Assembly (NCBI RefSeq): GCF_017104965.1
Contig: NZ_JAAGPR010000035.1
Location: 1-64,000 of the forward strand
DNA: 64,000 nt
Origin: Paraburkholderia sp. Ac-20340
GTDB taxonomy: Bacteria > Pseudomonadota > Gammaproteobacteria > Burkholderiales > Burkholderiaceae
Direction: 5' to 3'
Numbering within the stretch: the first letter of the stretch is position 1; every line of letters begins with the position of its first letter. Shown piece by piece: positions 7,670 to 15,401 of this stretch. Under the pieces are notes generated by a model. It saw nothing but the letters and a program-made list of their open reading frames with translations, was not told where the DNA came from and ran no database searches. The position numbers were made by a program, and so were the translations under genes.

Positions 7670-9061
7670 TCAATGCGCCTGCGCGGCCGCCTCGCGTGCA
7701 TCCCGCGAATCCGGGCCGCCTGCATTGGCATTCGCGCGATGAATCGCGACGATCCCCGCGAGCGAAACGCAGGCCGGCACCGCAGCGGCCGCAAAGAGCG
7801 ATGCCGACGACCAGTGCAGATGCATCAGCGCGCCGCCCAGCACCGGCCCCACCACCGAGCCGATCCGCCCGACGCCAAGACTCCAGCCGATGCCCGTCGA
7901 GCGCAGCGCACTCGGATAGTAGGTGGCCGCCAGCGCATTGAGCGCGGGCTGTCCGCCGATAATCGAAAAGCCCGTGAGAAAGATCGCAAGGAACATCGCC
8001 GCCACCGACACCATCACCGCAGCATTGCCGAGCGCCGCCGTCGCCGCGATGGCGATCACGAACGTCGTGGCCAGCACGCGCGTGAAGCCCGCCATGTCGA
8101 TCAGACGCCCGAGCAACAGCGTGCCGATCACCCCGCCGCCCCACAGCACCGTGCCGGCGAGCACGGCGGTCTGCGTGGAAAAACCCGCGTCGCGCACGAC
8201 CGTCGGCAGCCAGTTCGAGAGGAAATACATATCGAGCAGATTCGCGAAGTTCACGATCCACAGCAGCAGCGTCACGCGCGCGCGGCCTTCCTTGAACAAC
8301 TCGACAAAGGGCACGCCACGCGAGCGCGTTTCGCTGCTGGTGAACACCGCATCGGCGGGCAGCGGCACATTGGGCGCGACGCGCGCAAGCTGACGGCGCA
8401 CGCGCTCGCTCGCGGCGCTTTCATGCTGCGTCGCCCGGCGGCGCAACAGCAGAAACTGGATCGATTCCGGCAGCGCGAGCCACATCAGCACGCCCATCGC
8501 CAGCGGAATCGCGCCGCCGACAAAGAACACCGCGCGCCAGCCGAAAGCCGGAATCAACGCGGCGGTGATAAGGCCGCCCACCACGCCGCCCAGCGTAAAA
8601 CCGCAGGACACGATCATCATCAGCGTCACGCGGATGCGGCGCGGGCTGTATTCGCCCGCCAGCGCCATCGCGTTCGGCATGATGCAGCCCAGTCCCAGGC
8701 CCGCCACGAAGCGCCAGAACACCAGTTCGCCGATCGTGTTCGCAAAGCCCGTGGCGATCATGCACGCCGAGAAAAACAGCGTCGCGCCGACCAGCACCGG
8801 ACGCCGGCCAATTCTGTCCGCCACCGTGCTGAACGTGAGCGAGCCCACCAGCATGCCGAACAGTCCCGCGCCGAACACCGGCGCGAGCGTCTCTTTCGCG
8901 ATCCCCCATTCGCGGATCACGACCGGCGCGACATAGCCCATCGCCTGAACATCGAAGCCGTCCATCACGAGGCACAGCGCGCAGAGCACCACCACCAGCA
9001 ACTGATACGGCCCGAAGCGGCTATCGTCGATGACGGCCGTCACTTCTACGTTTTTTTCCAT
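7670..9061 (-). CDS. AAHS-family MFS transporter (aromatic acid:proton symporter type)
   Basis: 463 residues, 12 predicted membrane segments. The motif 'DGFDVQAMGYVAPVV' in TM1 contains the D-G-[FY]-D signature of aromatic acid symporters such as PcaK and BenK. 'GSLTFSTVADRIGRRPVLVG' is the loop 2-3 motif, and 'FWRFVAGLGLGCIMPNAMALAGEYSPRRIR' is also typical of the family. The start at 9061 is chosen because 'MEKNVEVTAVIDD' is the usual short leader before TM1. It lies 53 bases after the P450-reductase gene in the same direction, so it probably imports that enzyme's aromatic substrate. Confidence 0.85.
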   Translation of the reverse strand: MEKNVEVTAVIDDSRFGPYQLLVVVLCALCLVMDGFDVQAMGYVAPVVIREWGIAKETLAPVFGAGLFGMLVGSLTFSTVADRIGRRPVLVGATLFFSACMIATGFANTIGELVFWRFVAGLGLGCIMPNAMALAGEYSPRRIRVTLMMIVSCGFTLGGVVGGLITAALIPAFGWRAVFFVGGAIPLAMGVLMWLALPESIQFLLLRRRATQHESAASERVRRQLARVAPNVPLPADAVFTSSETRSRGVPFVELFKEGRARVTLLLWIVNFANLLDMYFLSNWLPTVVRDAGFSTQTAVLAGTVLWGGGVIGTLLLGRLIDMAGFTRVLATTFVIAIAATAALGNAAVMVSVAAMFLAIFLTGFSIIGGQPALNALAATYYPSALRSTGIGWSLGVGRIGSVVGPVLGGALMHLHWSSASLFAAAAVPACVSLAGIVAIHRANANAGGPDSRDAREAAAQAH

Positions 9062-9114
9062 GCCTCGCTCCAACCGATATGAAAATCGTCTTGATCGACG
9101 ACCGGGCGTTTCCG

Positions 9115-11457
9115 CTACAGTTCCAGCACCAGACGCGCGCCTTTGGCACGCGAGCAGCAAGTCATCATGCGCGATTGCGTATCGCGTTCCGCGCGCGTGA
9201 GCACCACGTCGCGATGATCGATCTCGCCCGCCAGCACGCGCACTTCGCATGAGCCGCACAGACCCTCTTCGCAATCGCTTTGCACGTCGATATTGGCGCG
9301 CCGCAAGGCGTCCAGTACGGTCTGATCGGGCGCGACCTTGAGCACGAGGCCCGAATCCTTGAGCTCGACTTCGAAGGCGTGTTCATTGGCCGGATCGAGC
9401 TTGCCTTTGCTCGCAGCGAAATGCTCCACGCGCAGTGCGTCTTCGGGCCAAGCCTCGCTCGCCGCCTGCAACGCTTCGAGCATGCGTGCCGGGCCGCAGG
9501 CATAAACCCGCGTGTGTTCATCCACCTGCAGCGCGTTGAAATCGTTGCGCGTGCCTTCGTCGGAAATATGAAGCTGCAGGCGTTCGCCATGCCGTTGCGC
9601 GAGTTCGTCGATCAACGCCATCGTCGCACGCGAACGGCCGCTGTAATGCAGCACGTAGTCGATGCCGAGTTCGCGCGCGCGGCGCGCCATGGCGCTAACC
9701 GGCGTGATGCCGATGCCACCCGCGATAAAGATCGCGCGGCGCCCTGCTTCGTCGAGACGGAAATGATTGCGCGGCCCGCGAATCTTCACGCGCATGCCGG
9801 CACGCAGCGTGTCGTGCATCCACGCGGAGCCGCCACGGCCGGCCGCCTCGCGCAGCACGGCGATTTCGAACGCGCCGGTGTCGGCCGGGTCGCCGCATAG
9901 CGAGTATTGACGCGAGAGGCCCGTTTCGCCGCATTCGACATCGATATGCGCGCCCGGCGCCCAGCGCGGCAGCGTGCCGCCGGCAGGCGCCGCCAGGCGC
10001 AAACGCACGATATCCTGCGCCACCACGTCCACACGCTCGACCACCACCGGGCGGCTCAACGCATGCGAAGACGGCTCGCCAATCCTCACCGGCACCTGCA
10101 CGTCACGCAGCGCCGGTTGTGCGCGCTCGGGGTTTTTCGCCGCATCCCATTCGACCCAGAGATGCTCTGGACCCCGAAACGATGTATTCGGCACATAACT
10201 GAAACGCTGCTCGGCAAGCCGCATATGCGGCAGACGACGCGTCAGCGCTTCGAGAAAAATCTGCATCTCCATGCGCGCGAGATTCTTGCCCATGCACTGA
10301 TGCGAGCCGTAGCCGAAGGTCACGTGATCGCTGGCATTGTCGCGACGGATGTCGAATAGATCCGCATCGGCGAAATGACGTTCGTCGTGATTCGCGGACG
10401 ACGTCACGATCAGCAGCTTTGCGCCCGCCGCAATCTCAATCCCGCCGATGCGCGTGTCTTGTGTCACGAGTCTGCGCCACGCCGCCACGGAACCGTTGTG
10501 GCGCAGGCATTCCTCCACTGCGTTCGGAATCAGGCTCGGATCTTCGCAAAGCGCCTGCCACGCCTGCGGATGCTGCAGGAGCAGCTTCAACGCATTCGCC
10601 GTGGCGTTGGCGGTGGTTTCGTGCGCAGCGACGATGCCGGCCATCATCATCGAATGCAGATAGGAATCGGTGACAACTTCAGGATGCTCTTTCTGCCGAC
10701 GAATACCGTACTGCATCCAGCCAGGACCATCGGGATTCTGGCGCATCTTGTCGAGCACCTTGCCCGCGAACTGCCAGAAGTTGCCCACGGCATGCGCGAC
10801 CGCCACTTGCTCGTCCGGGCGCGGACGTCCCCACGTATTGACCGTATGCGCGATCGAATACTGGCGCAGCAGATCCATATCCTCTTCGGGCACGCCGAGA
10901 AAATGCAGCGCCACCGTGAGCGGCACTTCCCAGAGCATTTGATCGACCAGATCGGCGCGGCCATCGTCGATAAAACGGTCGATGTATTCGCGCGTGAGGC
11001 GCCGCACCATCGGTTCGTGATGCTTGAGATGCTCGGGCGTGAACGGCTCCATCAGCACGCGGCGGCGCGGCATATGCGCGGGTTCGTCCTCGTTCACGAG
11101 CGTGCGGTTCATCGCATAGCCGTAGGACTCGAGCACCGCATTGGCTTCGGGGCCGGTGGGCGTGATCTTTTCGAGCGCGATAGACGGCGAGAACGTGAGG
11201 TTGTCGCGAAAGATGGCCTTGATGTCGTCATAACGCGTCACGACCCAGTAGCCCAGTTGCGGGCTGTAGAACACCGGTTCCTGCTCACGCGCCCAGCGCA
11301 CGTATTCGGGCGGGTCCTGCTGATAGCCGTCGCTGAACGGGTCGAATGCTGCCGCGTTCGCGCTGACCGGACAAGCCGATGGCGATGCTGCCGGCGCGCC
11401 ATGGGGAAAGGGACAACGCCCGGCCGCGACCGGCTGGGATGAGGTTTCTCGGGTCAT
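9115..11457 (-). CDS. Self-sufficient cytochrome P450 fused to a phthalate-dioxygenase-type reductase (CYP116B-like)
   Basis: 780 residues in three parts. Residues 1-445 are a P450: I-helix 'AAHETT' 277-282, ExxR at 316-319 and haem loop 'FGYGSHQCMG' with proximal Cys388. Residues about 465-690 form an FMN/NAD(P)H reductase: 'RQYSL' 516-520 binds flavin and 'AGGIGITP' 579-586 binds nucleotide. Residues 695-780 are a plant-type 2Fe-2S ferredoxin with Cys729, Cys734, Cys737 and Cys767. Length and domain order match CYP116B2 (P450-RhF) and relatives, which need no partner proteins. It should monooxygenate or O-dealkylate a small, probably aromatic, compound. It forms an operon with the AAHS transporter and is divergent from an IclR regulator, the likely controller. 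The substrate is unknown. Confidence 0.93.
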   Translation of the reverse strand: MTRETSSQPVAAGRCPFPHGAPAASPSACPVSANAAAFDPFSDGYQQDPPEYVRWAREQEPVFYSPQLGYWVVTRYDDIKAIFRDNLTFSPSIALEKITPTGPEANAVLESYGYAMNRTLVNEDEPAHMPRRRVLMEPFTPEHLKHHEPMVRRLTREYIDRFIDDGRADLVDQMLWEVPLTVALHFLGVPEEDMDLLRQYSIAHTVNTWGRPRPDEQVAVAHAVGNFWQFAGKVLDKMRQNPDGPGWMQYGIRRQKEHPEVVTDSYLHSMMMAGIVAAHETTANATANALKLLLQHPQAWQALCEDPSLIPNAVEECLRHNGSVAAWRRLVTQDTRIGGIEIAAGAKLLIVTSSANHDERHFADADLFDIRRDNASDHVTFGYGSHQCMGKNLARMEMQIFLEALTRRLPHMRLAEQRFSYVPNTSFRGPEHLWVEWDAAKNPERAQPALRDVQVPVRIGEPSSHALSRPVVVERVDVVAQDIVRLRLAAPAGGTLPRWAPGAHIDVECGETGLSRQYSLCGDPADTGAFEIAVLREAAGRGGSAWMHDTLRAGMRVKIRGPRNHFRLDEAGRRAIFIAGGIGITPVSAMARRARELGIDYVLHYSGRSRATMALIDELAQRHGERLQLHISDEGTRNDFNALQVDEHTRVYACGPARMLEALQAASEAWPEDALRVEHFAASKGKLDPANEHAFEVELKDSGLVLKVAPDQTVLDALRRANIDVQSDCEEGLCGSCEVRVLAGEIDHRDVVLTRAERDTQSRMMTCCSRAKGARLVLEL

Positions 11458-11469
11458 GCCGTCTCCTGC

Positions 11470-11511
11470 ATTACGTTTCGCTTTGCGTAACTCTAGTACG
11501 CATAGCGTAAT
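11470..11511. promoter_or_regulatory. Cluster of TTACG/CGTAA half-sites between the P450 and iclR genes
   Basis: TTACG-N10-CGTAA (11471-11490) is followed by TACGC-ATA-GCGTA (11497-11509), and the whole is bounded by ATTACG at 11470-11475 and CGTAAT at 11506-11511. Repeated inverted half-sites immediately before the P450 start codon suit binding by a dimeric or tetrameric IclR protein encoded by the divergent gene. Binding is inferred, not shown. Confidence 0.5.
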
Positions 11512-11581
11512 TCCGAGATTGGGGTTAACCTCGAAACCTGCATGTATCCCGGTGGCGTGGCCGCCCTTCTACAATCGCCGT

Positions 11582-12418
11582 ATGAAAAAAGAGATAACAG
11601 GGAGCGTTCCCGAAGCCGCAGCGCCGCGCGAGCGGCGTCAGCGTGTGCAGTCCGCGCAGACCGGCATGGCCGTCCTCAAGGGGCTGGCGCGGCTGGGCGG
11701 GCGCGCCAGCCTTTCCGGCCTCGCCGCGCATGTGGGCGAAAGCCCGGCCAAGGTGCATCGCTATCTGGTGAGCCTGATCGAGGAAGGACTGGTGGCGCAG
11801 GACAGCGCGACGCAGCAATACCGGCTCGGCACGGAAGCGATGATGATCGGCGTGGCCGCCATGCGTCAGGCCGATCCGGTGCGCGTGGCCGAACCGGCGC
11901 TGGCGCGTCTGCGCGAAACGCTGGAAGTGACGTCGTTTGTCGCGGTGATGGGCAACAAGGGGCCGACCATCGTGCGCTTCGAGGAATCGGGCCTGCCGGT
12001 GACCGTGAACGCGCGCGTGGGCTCGGTGATGTCGCTGCTGTGGTCGTCTACGGGACGCGTGTTTCTCGGCCTGCTCGACGACCGGCGCACGCTGGAGATG
12101 GCGCAGGAAGAGTTTGCGCACGCGGCGCCCGATCTGCGCGCGCTGCTGGAAGCCGTGGACATCGAGGACCCGGTTGGCGCATTGCGTCGCGAGGTTCACG
12201 CGCGCGGCTGCGCAAGTGTCAAGGATACCTATCTAAAAGGAATCAGCGCGGTCTCCGCGCCGCTGTTCGATCACAGCGGCAAGATTTGCGCGGTGCTCAC
12301 GGCTCTCGGCGCGACGGGTGGATTCGATCCGTCGCCCGAGAGTGCCATCGGTCTGGCCGTGCGCAGCGAAGCGGCGGCTGCGAGCCGCCTGCTCGGTTAC
12401 GTCGCGCCGGCAGTGTGA
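11582..12418 (+). CDS. IclR-family transcriptional regulator
   Basis: 278 residues. The N-terminal winged HTH 'QTGMAVLKGLARLGGRASLSGLAAHVGESPAKVHRYLVSLIEEGLV' (about residues 24-70) is followed by an IclR effector domain from about 95 ('ALARLRETLEVTSFVAVMGNKGPTIVRFEE', 'SLLWSSTGRVFL', 'KGISAVSAPLFDHSGKICAVLTALG'). The ATG at 11582 is preferred over the upstream in-frame codon because the upstream stretch overlaps the half-site cluster and is not IclR-like. It is divergent from the P450/transporter operon and probably regulates it in response to the aromatic substrate. Its stop codon is adjacent to the stop of the convergent peroxidase gene, leaving no spacer. Confidence 0.85.
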   Translation: MKKEITGSVPEAAAPRERRQRVQSAQTGMAVLKGLARLGGRASLSGLAAHVGESPAKVHRYLVSLIEEGLVAQDSATQQYRLGTEAMMIGVAAMRQADPVRVAEPALARLRETLEVTSFVAVMGNKGPTIVRFEESGLPVTVNARVGSVMSLLWSSTGRVFLGLLDDRRTLEMAQEEFAHAAPDLRALLEAVDIEDPVGALRREVHARGCASVKDTYLKGISAVSAPLFDHSGKICAVLTALGATGGFDPSPESAIGLAVRSEAAAASRLLGYVAPAV

Positions 12419-13780
12419 TTACGGGCGCTTGAGCGGCGCGCTCACTTTCACGAGGGGCGCGCGTACCGGCGGATTGGGCTGCGGATGCGCCAGATAGCCG
12501 TCGTCGAGCGTCTTCAGGAACGCGATCACATCGTCGATATCGCGCGCATTCCAGGCGGGCTTGCCGCCCGCCTTGCGCGTGAGCGGTTCGTCCAGCACAT
12601 CGACGTTATCGCGCACTGCGGCCGGCAGATCGTCGAACTTCACGACATGGCCGTGCGCGTCCTTCGAATACCACTTCTGCGGTGACGTATCGCGTTCGAC
12701 GTAGAAGCGCAGCGCGTCGCGCAGCGTATGGAAGCGGCCGTTGTGGAAGAACACCTGGCGCGTGGCGACGTTGCGCAGCGTCGGGGTCTTGAAGAGGCCG
12801 CAATACGCTTTCATGCTCGACTTGTCGGTACGCACGGGACCGCACAGGCCTTCGTCGTAGTAGTTCGGATCACGGTTCGCACGCAGTTCCGCATTACGCG
12901 GCACGCCCAGCGCCTCGAACTGGAAATCCGTAAAGAGCGGATGCGCGCCGTTCGCGCCCACCTGATCGATATGGCAGGACGCGCAGTTGCCGCTGTTCGG
13001 GTCGTCGAAGAGCTTCTTGCCGCGCATTTCGCTGGCCGTGAGTTCGGTCTTGCCGTCGAGATACGCGTCGAACTTGCTGGTGTACGGATGGAACGACGGC
13101 TCTTCGAGTTCGAAACGCTCGACCGCCATCATCGCCTGACGCAGCGCGGCGTCTTTCGAATCGAAAATCGTCTCGCCGAAAAGCTGCTTGAAGCGCGCCG
13201 CGTACGGTGCGCGCGCGAGTTTCGCGGCCACATCGGCGGGATCGCGGTTGGCCATTTCGTTCGCGCTGAACAGCGGAAACAAGGCCTGATCGTGCAGGCT
13301 GTTGAAACGGCCGTCCCAGGCGAAGCCGCCTGCGGGCGGGCTATCGGCATCGGTCAGGCGCTCGAACACGCTTGCGGCCTGCACGTGGGTCCACACGGGC
13401 GTGCGATTGAGCACGTAACCGAGTGTGGGCACCGCGCGCGTGCCCTGCGTGCGCAATTCGGGGCCGCCCAGTTGCGCGGCCAGACCGTTCGGCGGCCCGT
13501 ATGCGTGCGCGGGGCTATGGCAGGTCGCGCACGACATGCGGCCCGATGCGGACAGCGCAGGATCGTTGAAAATCAGCTTGCCGAGCGCGGCGGTATCGCT
13601 GAGCGGCGTGACCGCGGGTGTCGCTGCGGATGTCGCTGCGGACGTCGCTGCGGGGCCATGCGACTGCGCCTGCGCCGCACCGATACCCGGTACGACAAAA
13701 GCCGCCAGCGCGGTAGCGCCAGCGGCCAGCGCAGTCGTGACGGCGCGACGCGCCGCCAGACTTGCGTGGAAAACAGTCAT
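12419..13780 (-). CDS. Exported di-haem cytochrome c peroxidase / MauG-like protein
   Basis: 453 residues. An N-terminal signal peptide ends near AQAQS (about residue 39), followed by a low-complexity SAATSAATPAVTP linker. Two c-type haem sites are present: C84-A-T-C87-H88 and C266-A-S-C269-H270. 'GFAWDGRFNSLHDQALFPLF' and 'FKTPTLRNVATRQVFFHNGRFHTLRDALRFY' are typical of bacterial di-haem peroxidases and MauG relatives, which act in the periplasm on H2O2 or on protein substrates. It follows the phosphoesterase gene after 14 bases, so the two are probably co-transcribed. Whether it is a true peroxidase or a MauG-type oxidase cannot be told from sequence. Confidence 0.85.
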   Translation of the reverse strand: MTVFHASLAARRAVTTALAAGATALAAFVVPGIGAAQAQSHGPAATSAATSAATPAVTPLSDTAALGKLIFNDPALSASGRMSCATCHSPAHAYGPPNGLAAQLGGPELRTQGTRAVPTLGYVLNRTPVWTHVQAASVFERLTDADSPPAGGFAWDGRFNSLHDQALFPLFSANEMANRDPADVAAKLARAPYAARFKQLFGETIFDSKDAALRQAMMAVERFELEEPSFHPYTSKFDAYLDGKTELTASEMRGKKLFDDPNSGNCASCHIDQVGANGAHPLFTDFQFEALGVPRNAELRANRDPNYYDEGLCGPVRTDKSSMKAYCGLFKTPTLRNVATRQVFFHNGRFHTLRDALRFYVERDTSPQKWYSKDAHGHVVKFDDLPAAVRDNVDVLDEPLTRKAGGKPAWNARDIDDVIAFLKTLDDGYLAHPQPNPPVRAPLVKVSAPLKRP

Positions 13781-13794
13781 CGGATTGGATCGGC

Positions 13795-15090
13795 TCAGAG
13801 ATTCGTGAAGATGTCCTTGCCGAAGCCCGTGAGGCCAGCCTGCCCCGCGTAGCCCAGATGACCGAGGCCGAACATGTCCTCGACACTCTTGAGCATCGAG
13901 TAGTGGTTATAGGCCACCGTCGACACCGTACCCGGCTTGATGAACTTCGAGATCATCACTGCGCCGGTGCGGTCGCCGCCGTAGCTCGTCTTCGCCAGCA
14001 CGAGGTTGATGTTGCCCGTCACGCCCGCCGGCACCGTCATGCCCAGCTTCGTCAGATACGCGGCCGGCACCGTGCCCATCGTCGCCGATTGCGGGAAGGT
14101 GCCCAGGTTCGGACCTTCCTGCTGGCTGCAGCAGGTGTCGCCCGAGAACGTGAAGTCCACTTCGCTCGTGCTCGGCATCGTCACCGATGCGTAGCTGCTT
14201 TCGTCGAAATTGATGATCAGCAGACCGTCCTGCTTGAACGCCGGCGATTCCGTGATGATGGGCACCCACTTCTGCAGGAAGGCGTCCGCCGATACGAGGC
14301 CGCCCGTCGCGCCGTTCGCGCACGGCGAATCGTGGCCGTCGTCGCAGGTGCTCGGCGTGATCAGGTTGAAGTTCGCCGTGGTCGCGACTTGCTGCAGGTC
14401 GGTCGTCAGGTTGTTCAGGTTGACCACGTTCGTTTCGCAATCCGGCGCATCGATGATCGAGTGGAAATACATGAACGGGTTGTGACGCGTGGCGTACGAA
14501 TCGCCGAGCGGCGTGGTCGAGTTCGGCGCTTCCTGGGTGTTGGTCAGGTCGGTCGTGCCGAGCGTCGGGTGACCGCAGGTGGCGGCTTCGCGCGCCGGGT
14601 CGTTGCCCATGTCGCCTTCGTAGCCCTTCCACGTGAGATTGGCCGCCTTGAGCTGGTCGGCGATGGTCTTCACGCTGGCCGGATACACGCAGCCCGTGCC
14701 GATCGCCTGGCCGTCCGACGTCATGCCCGTGAGGCTGAAGTCCTCATAGGTCGTGCAGTCGTTGTCGGTTTGCACCGTTGGCGACTGGCCGCTGATCATC
14801 GAAATATAGTTGTCGAGGCTGACGTGCCCCGTGCCGTAATACTGCTGCACCAGCGCGCCCTGCGCGGTGAGCGTGTTGGCCAGATACGGCGCCTTGGTGG
14901 TCGAACTGAAGGTGGTGGTGTAGTTCTCGTTTTCGAGCGTGATGATGAAAACGTGCTTGATCTGCTGGGTCGTTCCCGCGGTCGTGGAGTTGACGCTGGA
15001 GCCGCACGCGCTGACGAAAAGCGCGCACAGAAGCGCAGCAAAGATCGCGGCGAACAACGCGCCGATCTTGCCGGTGAAGCGAACTGCCAT
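13795..15090 (-). CDS. Phosphoesterase-family acid phosphatase, lipoprotein (AcpA-like)
   Basis: 431 residues. The leader is basic then hydrophobic and ends V-S-A-C at residue 29, a usable lipobox, so the mature protein may be lipid-anchored. The body starts 'IKHVFIITLENENYTTTF', the N-terminal metal and nucleophile strand of the phosphoesterase family (phospholipase C / AcpA). Further motifs are 'GHVSLDNYISMISGQSP', 'NPFMYFHSI', 'LLIINFDESSY', 'GDRTGAVMISKFIKPGT' and 'YNHYSMLKSVEDMFGLGHLGYA'. It probably hydrolyses phosphomonoesters or phospholipid head groups outside the inner membrane. First gene of an operon with the di-haem peroxidase. Confidence 0.83.
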   Translation of the reverse strand: MAVRFTGKIGALFAAIFAALLCALFVSACGSSVNSTTAGTTQQIKHVFIITLENENYTTTFSSTTKAPYLANTLTAQGALVQQYYGTGHVSLDNYISMISGQSPTVQTDNDCTTYEDFSLTGMTSDGQAIGTGCVYPASVKTIADQLKAANLTWKGYEGDMGNDPAREAATCGHPTLGTTDLTNTQEAPNSTTPLGDSYATRHNPFMYFHSIIDAPDCETNVVNLNNLTTDLQQVATTANFNLITPSTCDDGHDSPCANGATGGLVSADAFLQKWVPIITESPAFKQDGLLIINFDESSYASVTMPSTSEVDFTFSGDTCCSQQEGPNLGTFPQSATMGTVPAAYLTKLGMTVPAGVTGNINLVLAKTSYGGDRTGAVMISKFIKPGTVSTVAYNHYSMLKSVEDMFGLGHLGYAGQAGLTGFGKDIFTNL

Positions 15091-15401
15091 GGGTGTGTCC
15101 TCTGTTGTGTCGAGTCGTTATAGGAATAATCCGGTTTAAACCGATATTTTTTTCGCCCACCCATGCACAATGATTTGCACCATGAATGGGCCGCGCAAGC
15201 TTAAGGAGCGTGTGTGACGGAACCGTGAAAACATGGGCTGCCATCGCCATATTTCCGGTATATGCGTTCAATTCCATTTGCTTGCGCACGCAACCAACCG
15301 GTCGGTATGGGATTACCCTGATAACGCTGGGCGCCGGCAGTTCATGGATGAAACGCGGACTCGCTGCGCGCAACCGGCTATCATGTGAATTCGTACCGTA
15401 G
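15091..15401. other. Divergent intergenic region, phosphoesterase / NYN gene
   Basis: This 311-base spacer must hold promoters for both flanking genes. I see no clear -35/-10 pair and no inverted repeat beyond chance. It is AT-richer near 15115-15170. No small gene is evident. Confidence 0.4.

Noticed and set aside
7563..8261. Extension of the wecB frame by over 230 codons
   Set aside because: The extension is antisense to the AAHS transporter, and the family start motif with a ribosome-binding site lies at 7562.
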